Below, in pieces: positions 1 to 8,268 of a stretch of 64,000 nt of DNA; the first letter of the stretch is position 1, and every line of letters starts with the position of its first letter. The DNA is from Aliigemmobacter aestuarii (GTDB lineage: Bacteria; Pseudomonadota; Alphaproteobacteria; Rhodobacterales; Rhodobacteraceae). Location of the stretch: assembly GCF_004799285.1 (NCBI RefSeq), contig NZ_SSND01000003.1, positions 451,815 through 515,814 on the forward strand, given 5' to 3'. Both the position numbers and the translations under genes were made by a program. A model generated the notes under the pieces. It saw only the letters and a program-made list of their open reading frames with translations. It was not told where the DNA came from and made no database searches.

Positions 1-318
1 GACACCGTCAAGATCGACACCCGCACGATCGACATCATGGCCGCCGCGCATCGGCTGATGGATGTTTCCGAACCCTACATGATGCTGTCGGGCTATCGCA
101 GCCCGAAGACCAACGCGATGCTGCGGTCGCAATCGAGCGGCGTCGCCAAGAACTCGCTGCACCTCAAGGGCCAGGCAGCCGACCTGCGGCTGAAATCGCG
201 TTCGGTCAGCCAGATGGCACGCGCCGCCGCCTCTTGCGCCTCGGGCGGCGTGGGCAAGTATTCGCGGTCGAACTTCGTCCACATGGATTGCGGCCCGGTG
301 CGCAGCTGGGGCGGCTGA
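1..318 (+). CDS. DUF882 / YcbK-family M15-like peptidase domain protein (3' part)
   Basis: The frame is open from the first base, so only the last 105 codons are present and the N-terminus lies outside the window. The visible part has the features of the DUF882/YcbK family, whose fold resembles M15 D-Ala-D-Ala carboxypeptidases: SGYRSP, then HLKGQAADLR (His and Asp as zinc ligands) and FVHMDCG (a further His). Family members are usually exported cell-wall-associated proteins. A signal peptide cannot be checked here. The gene ends at a strong hairpin. Substrate specificity is unknown, so the family call is firmer than any enzymatic claim. Confidence 0.85.
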   Translation, partial: DTVKIDTRTIDIMAAAHRLMDVSEPYMMLSGYRSPKTNAMLRSQSSGVAKNSLHLKGQAADLRLKSRSVSQMARAAASCASGGVGKYSRSNFVHMDCGPVRSWGG

Positions 319-343
319 TCGTCCGATCGTTAGGAATTCGTAA

Positions 344-369
344 ACAAAGGCGCCTTCGGGCGCCTTTGT
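344..369 (+). terminator. Rho-independent-like terminator after the DUF882 gene
   Basis: A perfect 11-bp inverted repeat (arms 344-354 and 359-369) closes on a TTCG tetraloop. No long T-run follows. It sits between the DUF882 gene and the convergent rlmE, so it may work on both strands. Confidence 0.8.
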
Positions 370-452
370 CATTGGTCACGAAACCGAAACAAACCCGACG
401 GATTGTTTCAACTCGGCGATCAATCCGCCGTGCCACCCTCTGAACGGGCGGG

Positions 453-1208
453 TCATTCGTCCTGATCGGCGGCCCCGTCCCCGGACTGTTCGCGCCCGCG
501 GAACCCCATCGCCACCACGAACTTTTCGGAACTGTCAGACCGGCTGGCGGGCGGCTTCACATTGGCGACCTTGCGGAAGTTGCGCTTGAGCAGCGCCTGC
601 ATCTCGTTCTCGGCCCCGCCGGCCAGAACCTTCGCCACGAAGGTGCCGCCGTCTTCCAGCACGTCGAAGGCGAAGGCGAGCGCCGCCTCGACCAGCGCGA
701 TGATGCGCAGGTGATCGGTGCCCTTGTGGCCCGAGGCCGCCGCCGCCATGTCGGACATCACCACATCGGCCCGCCCGCCAAGCCAGGTCTTCACCTTTTC
801 GTCCGCATCGTCGGCCAGAAAATCAAGCTGGTGGATCTCGGCCCCCGAGATCGGCTCCACCTCCTGCAGGTCCACGCCCAGAACGGTTCCGACAGGCTTC
901 TTCGGGTTCTGCCCCAGGGCGTTCACCCGCTCCACCGCGACCTGGCACCACCCGCCCGGCGCACAGCCCAGATCGACGACGCGCGCGCCCGGTTTCAGGA
1001 AGCCGTATCTGTCATCCAGTTCCAGGATCTTGTAGGCCGCGCGGCCGCGATAGCCCTCTTTCCTGGCGCGCTGCACATAGGGGTCGTTCAACTGCCGTTC
1101 CAGCCACAGCGTCGACGAAAGCTTGCGCCCCTTGGCGGTCTTCACCCGCACCCGCAATTCGCGCTGCCCGCGCCCCGAGGTGTTGGTCTTTGCCGGTCCC
1201 TTGGTCAT
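453..1208 (-). CDS. rlmE: 23S rRNA (uridine(2552)-2'-O)-methyltransferase
   Basis: RlmE (FtsJ/RrmJ) uses SAM to methylate the 2'-OH of U2552 in the A-loop of 23S rRNA, a late step of large-subunit assembly. At 251 aa it is slightly longer than the E. coli enzyme, with a basic N-terminal tail and an acidic C-terminal tail. The SAM loop [11 protein letters not shown] and the catalytic K-D-K-E set are visible (AAYKILE, VMSDMAA, FVAKVL, SSEKFVV). Its ATG overlaps the stop of the upstream phosphatase gene by 4 bp, so the two genes are translationally coupled. Confidence 0.95.
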   Translation of the reverse strand: MTKGPAKTNTSGRGQRELRVRVKTAKGRKLSSTLWLERQLNDPYVQRARKEGYRGRAAYKILELDDRYGFLKPGARVVDLGCAPGGWCQVAVERVNALGQNPKKPVGTVLGVDLQEVEPISGAEIHQLDFLADDADEKVKTWLGGRADVVMSDMAAAASGHKGTDHLRIIALVEAALAFAFDVLEDGGTFVAKVLAGGAENEMQALLKRNFRKVANVKPPASRSDSSEKFVVAMGFRGREQSGDGAADQDE

Positions 1209-2344
1209 CCGATCGGTCCATCTTCCAGAACGCCGTCGGCGTTCATCTGTGCATACAAAAGCCCCTCGCGCAGGCCCCGGTCGGCCACCGAAAGCTGGTC
1301 GGTGGGCCAGACGCGCATCAGCGCCTGAAGGATGGCCGCCCCCGACATGATCAGCGCGTGCCGGTCGCGCCCGATGCGCGGGTCGGTGCGGCGCCCTTCG
1401 GGCCCAAGCGCCAGGTATTCCCGGATCACCGTGTCGATCTGGTCCGAAGTCATGCGCAGGCCGTCAACCTTGTTCCGGTCATAGCGCTTGAGCCCCAGGA
1501 ACGAGGCCGCCACCGTCGTCACCGTGCCCGAGGTGCCGATGATCTGGAACCCTTCGCGCGGGTGTTCGGCGTTGTAGGGCGAAAAACTGGAAAGGTTTTC
1601 CTCGAAATACCAGCTCATCAGCGCAAAGCGCGCGGCGTCATCCTCGACGTCGATGAACTGGTCGCGCAGGGTGGCCACGCCAAGCGGCACGGAAATCCAG
1701 TCCACAACCCGGGCCTGCGGCCCCTCGCCCCGCGGCGGAAAGCCCGCATGCATCCCCATGATCGCGCGGCGGCGTTCGGTCGGGGGCACATCCGACAGGT
1801 CGATCCATACAAGTTCGGTCGATCCGCCGCCGATGTCGATCACCAGAAGCTGTTCGGTTTTGGCCGACACCAGCGGCGCGCAAGAGATGACGGCCAGCCG
1901 CGCCTCTTCCTCGGGTGCGATCACTTCCAGCGTCAGACCGGTTTCCCGCCGCACCTGGCGGACCAGATCACGGGTGTTGCGCGCCCGGCGGCAGGCCTCG
2001 GTCGCCACGATCCGCATCCGCGTCACGCCGTGCTTGTCGATCTTCTTTCGGCAGATCCGCAGCGCTTGTACCGTGCGCGCCATTGACGCGCGGCTCAGAC
2101 GGCCAGACGCTTCAAGACCGATGCCCAGTTGCACGGTCTTGGAAAAACTGTCGATCACCTGAAACTGACTGCCCTTCGGCTGGGCGATCAGCATCCGGCA
2201 GCTGTTGGTGCCAAGATCCAGCGCAGCGTAAAGCTGGCCGGTCCCGGCTTCAGGGGAAACGGACGGTTCAACCGGGGGCGGCACGGCTGCGGCACCTTCA
2301 ACGCCCGGGATCGCGTCCTTCCCCTCGGGACGCTCGGGCGTCAT
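1205..2344 (-). CDS. Ppx/GppA family phosphatase (exopolyphosphatase-like)
   Basis: A member of the Ppx/GppA branch of the ASKHA fold, which hydrolyses polyphosphate and/or pppGpp. The phosphate-1 motif [12 protein letters not shown] (about residues 41-52), [14 protein letters not shown] and the GTSGTVTT loop are all present. The frame stays open upstream to 2401, but the ATG at 2344 is preferred because GGAGGG sits about 6-9 nt before it. This gives 379 aa with a Pro-rich N-terminal leader of about 38 residues. It forms an operon with rlmE. Sequence alone cannot decide between Ppx and GppA activity; the short form lacks the HD domain of long Ppx enzymes. Confidence 0.88.
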   Translation of the reverse strand: MTPERPEGKDAIPGVEGAAAVPPPVEPSVSPEAGTGQLYAALDLGTNSCRMLIAQPKGSQFQVIDSFSKTVQLGIGLEASGRLSRASMARTVQALRICRKKIDKHGVTRMRIVATEACRRARNTRDLVRQVRRETGLTLEVIAPEEEARLAVISCAPLVSAKTEQLLVIDIGGGSTELVWIDLSDVPPTERRRAIMGMHAGFPPRGEGPQARVVDWISVPLGVATLRDQFIDVEDDAARFALMSWYFEENLSSFSPYNAEHPREGFQIIGTSGTVTTVAASFLGLKRYDRNKVDGLRMTSDQIDTVIREYLALGPEGRRTDPRIGRDRHALIMSGAAILQALMRVWPTDQLSVADRGLREGLLYAQMNADGVLEDGPIG

Positions 2345-2628
2345 CTGTCGCCCTCCATGTGTGGTTGGTTCCAAGGTAGTGTGAACCCCGTACTCGCGCA
2401 AGCGCCACGTCGGTTTGCGACCTTGCCGAATACAAGCCGATGCGCGCGGTCGCTGCGCCCGATTGCACGTTCCTCATCAAGCACATGAAAAATTTTGGCG
2501 GGCATTTCCGCCGCCGGTCGCCTAAAAGGGCCCGCGTCGCAACGCAATCGCACCATGTCGAAAACCGACACTGACAGTCGCGATGCGGCGCTTAGAACGG
2601 GGTCACGGACAGCAGGAGGGAATCAGCG

Positions 2629-2925
2629 ATGCCCGAGGTTACGATCGTTTACTGGCGCGATATTCCTGCACAGGTGATCGTGGGCAAGGGGCGGCGCGGG
2701 TCGAAGGTGCAGTTGAGCGAACGCTTCGAACAGGCGATCGACCGCTGCGCGATGAAGGTTGGCGCGCGCGATACCGACAGCTATCTTGCCGAATGGCGCA
2801 AGGCACCGCCCTACGAGGTGGACGGCGACCCCGACGAGGTCGCCCGGAACGAGGCCGCGCGTCTTGAGGCGGAATATGACACGGCGCGGCTTAAGGCGCT
2901 GATCAATGCCGAGGGACGGGCTTGA
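2629..2925 (+). CDS. PF13769 'virulence factor' domain small protein of the corrinoid/C1 cluster
   Basis: This 98-aa protein begins MPEVTIVYWRDIPAQVIVGKG and matches what I know of the small 'Virulence_fact' (PF13769) family, whose biochemical role is not established. It has no signal peptide or membrane segment. A good ribosome site (GGAGGG) precedes the ATG. The stop is 36 bp from the MetF-like gene and the run continues into the methyl-THF methyltransferase, so a role in one-carbon or corrinoid chemistry is more likely than virulence. The 284 bp upstream (2345-2628) holds its promoter region, and I saw no cobalamin or SAM riboswitch there. Confidence 0.75.
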   Translation: MPEVTIVYWRDIPAQVIVGKGRRGSKVQLSERFEQAIDRCAMKVGARDTDSYLAEWRKAPPYEVDGDPDEVARNEAARLEAEYDTARLKALINAEGRA

Positions 2926-2961
2926 GCCCCCTGCCCCGCAATCTTCCCGAGGAGGCCTGAC

Positions 2962-3888
2962 ATGGCGCTTTTCAATTTCCGCCGCGAGGCGACGACCACC
3001 GCCGACAATGGCACCCGCCCCGAGGTCGAGACCTTCCTCAAGGGATTCTCGATCGAGGTGATGCCGCGAACCGCCGAAAAGGTGGAAAACTTCCGCGACA
3101 TCCTGCCCGCAGGCACGCGGGTCTACATCGCCCATATTGACGGCACCCCGATCGAGGACATGGTCGCGACCGCCCGGCGCCTGAATGCCGAGGGCTTTCC
3201 GGTCATGCCGCATTTCCCGGCGCGCATCATCAAGGACCGCGCCACGCTTCAGGACTGGGTCGCCCGTTACAAGGGCGAGGCAGATGTGAAGCAGGGGTTG
3301 ATCCTGGCCGGTGGCGTGGCGCAGCCGGTGGGTGAGTATCAGACCTCGATGCAGCTTCTGGAATCGGGCGCCTTCGACGGGTTCGAACGGCTCCATGTGG
3401 CGGGCCACCCCGAAGGCAACCGCGACATCGACCCGGACGGGTCCGACCGGATGGTGATGGAAGCCGCCCGCTGGAAATCGGCCTTTGCCGAACGCACCGA
3501 TGCGAAGATGGCGATGGCCACGCAGTTCTGCTTCGAGGCGAAACCGGTGATCGACTGGGTGAACCGGCTTCAGGCCGAAGGAATCGGGCTGCCGGTGCAT
3601 ATCGGCGTGGCCGGTCCGGCGAAGCTTCAGACGCTGATCAAGTTCGCCATCGCCTGCGGCGTCGGCCCCTCGCTCAGGGTGCTGCAAAAGCGGGCGATGG
3701 ACGTGACCAAGCTCTTGCTGCCCTACGAGCCGACCGAATTCGTCGCCGAACTGGCCGCCCACAAGGCCGCCAACCCCGATTTCGGGATCGAGGCGGTGCA
3801 TTTCTTCCCGCTCGGCGGGATCAAGACAAACGCCACCTGGGCCACCGAAAATGGTGGGGCCTCGGGTGTTCCGGCCAACCACGCATAA
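2962..3888 (+). CDS. Methylenetetrahydrofolate reductase family protein
   Basis: This 308-aa TIM-barrel protein belongs to the MetF superfamily, which reduces 5,10-methylene-THF to 5-methyl-THF with FAD. Recognisable parts are the N-terminal FSIEVMPRTAEKVENF (the family's active-site strand), HFPARIIKDR, HVAGHPEGN, TQFCFEA, HIGVAGPAKLQTLIKFA and the C-terminal GGIKTNATWA. It is a divergent MetF type rather than the E. coli form. GAGGAGG precedes the ATG. It lies 10 bp before the methyl-THF:corrinoid methyltransferase gene, so it probably supplies that enzyme's methyl donor. Confidence 0.88.
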   Translation: MALFNFRREATTTADNGTRPEVETFLKGFSIEVMPRTAEKVENFRDILPAGTRVYIAHIDGTPIEDMVATARRLNAEGFPVMPHFPARIIKDRATLQDWVARYKGEADVKQGLILAGGVAQPVGEYQTSMQLLESGAFDGFERLHVAGHPEGNRDIDPDGSDRMVMEAARWKSAFAERTDAKMAMATQFCFEAKPVIDWVNRLQAEGIGLPVHIGVAGPAKLQTLIKFAIACGVGPSLRVLQKRAMDVTKLLLPYEPTEFVAELAAHKAANPDFGIEAVHFFPLGGIKTNATWATENGGASGVPANHA

Positions 3889-3898
3889 GGAAAAGACC

Positions 3899-4876
3899 AT
3901 GACCCGGACAGTGATCGAATCCAAAACCAAGACCGTCGTCATCGGTTTTGACGAACCCTTCTGCGTGATCGGCGAACGGATCAACCCGACAGGCCGCAAG
4001 AAGCTGGCCGCCGAGCTTGAGGCCGGGAATTTCGACACCGTGATCAAAGACGCGCTGGAGCAGGTCGCCTGCGGCGCCACCGTTCTCGACATCAACTCGG
4101 GCGCGGTCTTCACCAACAAGATGGCCGAAGACCCGCGCTATGCCGACAACAACTTTGTCGAACCGCCGCTGATGCGCCAGCTGATCGAAATCGTGCAGGG
4201 CGTGGTTGACGTGCCGCTGTGCATCGACAGCTCGGTTCCCGCAGCGCTTGAGGCCGGGCTTTCCGCCTGCGAGGGTCGCCCGCTTTTGAACTCGGTCACG
4301 GGCGAGGAAGAGCGGCTGGAACTGGTGCTGCCGCTGGTCAAGAAATACAATGTGCCAGTCGTGGCGATCTCGAACGACGACACCGGCATCTCGCCCGATC
4401 CGGATGTCCGCTTTGCGGTGGCCAAGAAGATCGTCGAGCGCGCCGCAGATCACGGCATCCCGGCACATGACATCGTGGTTGACCCGCTGGTGATGCCGGT
4501 CGGCGCGATGGCCAGCGCGGGCCAGCAGGTGTTCACCCTCGTCCGCCGCCTGCGCGACGAACTGGGCGTGAACACGACCTGCGGCGCCTCGAACATCTCG
4601 TTCGGCCTGCCGCACCGTCACGGCATCAACGCGGCCTTCCTGCCGATGGCGATCGGCGCGGGCATGACCAGCGCGATCATGAACCCCGTGCGGCTTCAGG
4701 AAATGGAGGCGATCCGCGCCGCCAACTTCCTGATGAACCACGATGCGAACGGCGGCGAATGGATCCGTTTCGCCAAGGTGGTCGAGGCGGTCGAAGCGGG
4801 CCAGAGCTTCGCCGAAGCCTCCGCCGCGGTGTCTTCGGCCAGCCGTGGCCGCCGGGGCGGACGCAACCGCGCCTGA
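3899..4876 (+). CDS. Methyltetrahydrofolate:corrinoid methyltransferase (pterin-binding domain protein)
   Basis: A 325-aa pterin-binding TIM barrel (PF00809) that should pass the methyl group of 5-methyl-THF to a corrinoid protein. The N-terminal FCVIGERINPTGRKKL corresponds to the GERTN-type motif of MetH and AcsE, followed by DINSG, CIDSS, LNSVTGEEERL, VAISNDDTG, VVDPLVMPVG and TTCGASNISFGLP. The Cob- and homocysteine-binding domains of MetH are absent, so this is a stand-alone subunit. AAGGA precedes the chosen ATG. A strong terminator 24 bp after the stop ends the unit that starts at 2629. As I recall, a split B12-dependent methionine synthase of this kind has been described in other Rhodobacterales. 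Confidence 0.9.
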   Translation: MTRTVIESKTKTVVIGFDEPFCVIGERINPTGRKKLAAELEAGNFDTVIKDALEQVACGATVLDINSGAVFTNKMAEDPRYADNNFVEPPLMRQLIEIVQGVVDVPLCIDSSVPAALEAGLSACEGRPLLNSVTGEEERLELVLPLVKKYNVPVVAISNDDTGISPDPDVRFAVAKKIVERAADHGIPAHDIVVDPLVMPVGAMASAGQQVFTLVRRLRDELGVNTTCGASNISFGLPHRHGINAAFLPMAIGAGMTSAIMNPVRLQEMEAIRAANFLMNHDANGGEWIRFAKVVEAVEAGQSFAEASAAVSSASRGRRGGRNRA

Positions 4877-4900
4877 TCCGCACGCCGCGCAGGATTGCAG

Positions 4901-4933
4901 GAACCGGGCCGTTCAGCCCGGTTCTTTTTTTTT
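4901..4933 (+). terminator. Rho-independent terminator of the corrinoid/C1 operon
   Basis: Arms GAACCGGGC (4901-4909) and GCCCGGTTC (4916-4924) pair perfectly around a 6-nt loop and are followed by nine T (4925-4933). It separates the 2629-4876 genes from the RTX gene, which must have its own promoter. Confidence 0.95.
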
Positions 4934-5042
4934 GGCCAATCCGTTGTTCACGCCCCATTTTTGCCATCCGCACCCCACAGAATCCGCATGGATCACCCCT
5001 AGGACACCCGCAATGGGCGAAGGTTGAGTTCCTGGAAGACGG

Positions 5043-7691
5043 ATGAGTGTGACGACCCAGATCAATGCCGTGCACGTCCTGTTTCTGGCCGAACCTCAGA
5101 TCGCGCTGGATCAGGCTGCTGGCACCTATGACGCCAATCTGGCGGCAAACTCCCGCCATTACATGTGGCAGGGAACCCAGCAGCTCATCCCGACCGGCAT
5201 GGACGGCGACCCCGAAGGCTTTGCCCGCGGGTTGCGGATCGCCCTTCCCCAGGTCAACACGCTCCGGCTCAGCTTCAACGACTTTGCCTTCGACGAGAAC
5301 GGCGCGCTGCATCCGCTTTACGAACGCTTCATCGCGGCGGCGGTCCAGCAGGGTTTCAAGCTGATCTTCGCCTATACCGACGGCGGGCTTCAGGAACTGG
5401 GCCGCTCGGGCATGACTGAAGACCAGCTTTACGCCGCGCTGGATGGCGAGGCGCATGACCGGATGATGCGGTCCTGGGACAAGATGATGGACTGGCTGGA
5501 CACCCATGCCGGGATCAAGTCGCAGGTCTGGGGGTATGAGCTGGCCAACGAACCGGCCGCCTACCAGAATGCCGTGGTGATGGCCCCCCGCGGGATGAAG
5601 GAGGCCGCCGAGGCGCGGTTCGTGGACCTTTTCGCCCGCCACATGGCCGAGGCCGCGCGCTTTGTGGACGCCCGCGCCGAGGGCAAGATCCTGATCCCCG
5701 GCTGGGGCTATTCGGCGCGGTTCGAGGAACTTGCCGAACATGCCGTCGGCACCCGGTCGGCGCTGCAATACCTGCGCGCCGCGGCGGGCGAGGATCTGGT
5801 CTGGGCGGCACATCTTTATCCGGGCTGGCACACCGGCCCCGACATCACCGACCCCGCCGCGCTGATCCGCGCCTACGAGGATGCCTTCAGCGTCCTGGGA
5901 TCGGATGACATCCTGCTGACCGAAACCAACCTCGCCGGGGCGCTGATCAACGACTTCTCGCACCCGACGTCCGAAGTCACCGCATTCGCCCGCACACTGG
6001 AATGGTTCGCCACCCGCGGGATCGGGGTGACATGGTTCTCGGCCGCAGAGGCGGGCGCGTCGAACCTCGTGGTGATCGATCCGGGCACCAACCTGCGGCT
6101 TCTGCATCAACATTCCTATGCCTTCGCGCTGAATGCCTTTTCCCTTGGCGGCGAGGCGGCGGCCCATGCCGGCGATGAAACCGTCTGGGCGCGGACCTTC
6201 ACCGCGCGGCTGCGCAACGAGGCCTATGAGGCCGACTGGAAGGCGGGCCAGTATTTCGACATCCCCCGGCTTGTGGGAACCGCCTTCGGACAAGGCGGAA
6301 ACGATCGACTGATCGGGAACGCGGGGGCCAACAACTTTCTTTACGGCGGCAGCGGACAGGACCGCCTGACCGGCGCGGGCTACGAGGATTTCCTGTTCGG
6401 GCAATGGGGCGACGATGCACTGGCGGGCGGCGGAAACCGCGACCTGCTGTTCGGCGGCACCGGCAACGATCTGCTGCGCGGGGGCGCGGGGGACGACACG
6501 CTGGAAGGTGGCGCCGGGATGGATCGCTTCGATGCCGCGCAGGGCAGTGACCTGATCACCGACCTGAAGACCGGACAGGGTGACCGCGTCTATCTGGGGC
6601 GCGGCTATGACAGCTGGACCGACATCGCCGCACGCCTGCGGTTCGATGCCGTGAACGGCGCCGCGGTCGATGATGTGGTGATCCGCCATGCCGACGGCAG
6701 CCGGACGGTGATCCTTGATGCCCGCGCCACCTTCGGTGCGGCATCGGTCGAATTCACGGGGCGCGCGGGCTGGGTCCAGGGCACAAGCGCCAGCGAAAGG
6801 ATCGCGGCAGGCTTCGAGGATTTCAGCGGCATGCGATTCGAGGGCCAGGCGCGGCGGATCGAGGGCCTGGGCGGCAACGACACGATCGAAAGCGGGCTGC
6901 GGTCGGACACCCTGTCAGGCGACAGCGGCGACGACCGGCTGGTCGCAGGCGGCGGCGCCACGCATCTTCTGGGCGGGGCCGGACGTGACCTACTGATCGG
7001 CGGGGCCGGCAACAACCGGATGGATGGCGGCAGCGGGGCGGACCGGCTGAACGGATCGGGCGGCACCGACCGGCTTTACGGCGGCGCGGGCAATGACCGG
7101 CTTTACGGACAGAATGGCGATGATCGCCTGAACGGGGGCACCGGGCGCGACCTTCTGTCGGGCGGGGCGGGGCGCGATACGCTGGATGGCGGGGGCGACC
7201 ACGACCGCCTGCTGGGCGGCGAGGGTGGTGATCGGCTTTCGGGCGGGAATGGCAACGACCTTCTGCAGGCCGGATCCGGGCGCGACCGGCTGTCGGGGGG
7301 CGCAGGCAACGACCGCCTTCTTGCCGGGCCGGGCGCCGATACGCTCATGGGGGACGGCGGGCAGGACCGCCTGGTGTCGGCACTGGACCGCACCATGATG
7401 GCGGGCGGCGCCGGGCGCGACACGCTGGTCGCCGACCTGTCGCGGGCGGGCCATGTCCTGACCGGCGGGGCCGACCGTGACACGTTTGTCTTCAAGGGCT
7501 TCGGCACCCGTTCGGATACGCGCAGCGTGATCGAGGATTTCAATCAGATGCAGGACCGCTTGATCATCGGGGGCCGCACGATCGACCTTGACGACCTTCC
7601 GCGCGGAATGACCGGGCAGAACGGGCGCGACGGGTTCGTGCTGACCTTCGGCACCGGCGACAAGATCCTGTTCGACGATTTCTGGCTTTGA
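5043..7691 (+). CDS. Secreted clan GH-A-like glycoside hydrolase with RTX calcium-binding repeats
   Basis: An 882-aa protein in two parts. Residues 1 to about 400 resemble a GH5-type (clan GH-A) barrel: WGYELANEP with candidate acid/base Glu170, HLYPGW, and LLTETNLAG with candidate nucleophile Glu294. Two blocks of Gly/Asp-rich nonapeptides (GGxGxDxL type) follow, at about residues 415-500 and 608-815, typical of RTX calcium beta-rolls. There is no N-terminal signal peptide, and the tail ends in FDDFWL, which fits type I secretion. No ABC exporter or HlyD/TolC gene lies in the window. The polysaccharide substrate cannot be read from the sequence. The gene sits between the two halves of the corrinoid module but behind a terminator. 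The ribosome site is weak (GGAAG). Confidence 0.8.
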   Translation: MSVTTQINAVHVLFLAEPQIALDQAAGTYDANLAANSRHYMWQGTQQLIPTGMDGDPEGFARGLRIALPQVNTLRLSFNDFAFDENGALHPLYERFIAAAVQQGFKLIFAYTDGGLQELGRSGMTEDQLYAALDGEAHDRMMRSWDKMMDWLDTHAGIKSQVWGYELANEPAAYQNAVVMAPRGMKEAAEARFVDLFARHMAEAARFVDARAEGKILIPGWGYSARFEELAEHAVGTRSALQYLRAAAGEDLVWAAHLYPGWHTGPDITDPAALIRAYEDAFSVLGSDDILLTETNLAGALINDFSHPTSEVTAFARTLEWFATRGIGVTWFSAAEAGASNLVVIDPGTNLRLLHQHSYAFALNAFSLGGEAAAHAGDETVWARTFTARLRNEAYEADWKAGQYFDIPRLVGTAFGQGGNDRLIGNAGANNFLYGGSGQDRLTGAGYEDFLFGQWGDDALAGGGNRDLLFGGTGNDLLRGGAGDDTLEGGAGMDRFDAAQGSDLITDLKTGQGDRVYLGRGYDSWTDIAARLRFDAVNGAAVDDVVIRHADGSRTVILDARATFGAASVEFTGRAGWVQGTSASERIAAGFEDFSGMRFEGQARRIEGLGGNDTIESGLRSDTLSGDSGDDRLVAGGGATHLLGGAGRDLLIGGAGNNRMDGGSGADRLNGSGGTDRLYGGAGNDRLYGQNGDDRLNGGTGRDLLSGGAGRDTLDGGGDHDRLLGGEGGDRLSGGNGNDLLQAGSGRDRLSGGAGNDRLLAGPGADTLMGDGGQDRLVSALDRTMMAGGAGRDTLVADLSRAGHVLTGGADRDTFVFKGFGTRSDTRSVIEDFNQMQDRLIIGGRTIDLDDLPRGMTGQNGRDGFVLTFGTGDKILFDDFWL

Positions 7692-7758
7692 CGGGTGGTG
7701 ACGGCCTGCCCGGCGCCGCCTTCGCCGGTTGAAGACCAGATTCTGCCGCAAACAGACA

Positions 7759-7804
7759 TTGCAGCGCCCGCACCGCGCCCTAGAACTGCTGATCAGCGAG
7801 CAGT
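7759..7804 (+). promoter_or_regulatory. Candidate promoter plus palindrome for the cupin-ASKHA operon
   Basis: TTGCAG (7759-7764) and TAGAAC (7781-7786), spaced 16 bp, read as -35/-10 boxes. The palindrome GCTGATCAGC (7788-7797), nested within ACTGCT/AGCAGT arms (7785-7790, 7799-7804), falls about where transcription would start. It could be an operator or a 5'-UTR hairpin. The boxes were picked by eye. Confidence 0.4.
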
Positions 7805-7815
7805 CGGAGACAGAG

Positions 7816-8268
7816 ATGAGCGCAGCACGTCGTGTGGCGGTGGACGACCGCGCGGACGAAGCCTGGGGCGACCCGGCACGTGGCACATTGCATTGGCGCA
7901 CGCTGATTTCGGGTGCGCTGACCGGCACCGAGGGCTTCGTCTGCGGCGTGGCCGAAATCGCGCCCGGCGAACATTTCGCATTGCACTCCCATGCCGAGCC
8001 CGAAATCTATTTCGGCCTTGAGGGCGAGGGCGAGGTGATGATCGAAGGCGAGACGCACAGGCTTGCCCCCGGCGTTGCACTGTACATTCCCGGACACGCA
8101 GTTCACGGCATCCCCCTTGCCCTGACCGGAATGCGCTGGTTTTACGTCTTCAACACCGACTCCTTCGAGCATATCGCCTATCGCTTCTGCCACGAAACCG
8201 AAGACACCCCCGCAGCGACCGTCGCCGCGGGTGCCGCACTGCAAGACACCCGGAGCCTGACCGCATGA
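7816..8268 (+). CDS. Cupin domain protein coupled to the corrinoid activator
   Basis: A 150-aa single-domain cupin. Motif 1 is complete, with the G-X5-H-X-H-X3-E-X6-G pattern at residues 51-70 (metal ligands His57, His59 and Glu63). Motif 2 is around residues 86-97 (PGVALYIPGHAVHG, His97). The HSHAEPEIYFGLEG segment resembles the cupin group that includes DMSP lyases and related small-molecule enzymes, but the lyase-specific residues cannot be confirmed. The ATG at 7816 is preferred over an upstream one because GGAGA precedes it. Its stop overlaps the ASKHA start (ATGA), so the two proteins are probably made together. Confidence 0.8.
   Translation: MSAARRVAVDDRADEAWGDPARGTLHWRTLISGALTGTEGFVCGVAEIAPGEHFALHSHAEPEIYFGLEGEGEVMIEGETHRLAPGVALYIPGHAVHGIPLALTGMRWFYVFNTDSFEHIAYRFCHETEDTPAATVAAGAALQDTRSLTA

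Noticed and set aside
2345..2628. Possible cobalamin or SAM riboswitch upstream of the C1 operon
   Set aside because: I looked for the B12-box and SAM-II/V style motifs and found none that I could recognise.
2623..4119. Long open frame on the minus strand (498 codons) opposite the MetF-like gene
   Set aside because: It is a shadow of the GC-rich plus-strand genes. Its product is rich in His, Arg and Gly without domain features, while the plus strand has clear families and ribosome sites.
6288..7500. Repeated short motifs that could look like a tandem or CRISPR-like array
   Set aside because: They are in-frame codons for RTX nonapeptides with variable sequence; no constant direct repeat with unique spacers.
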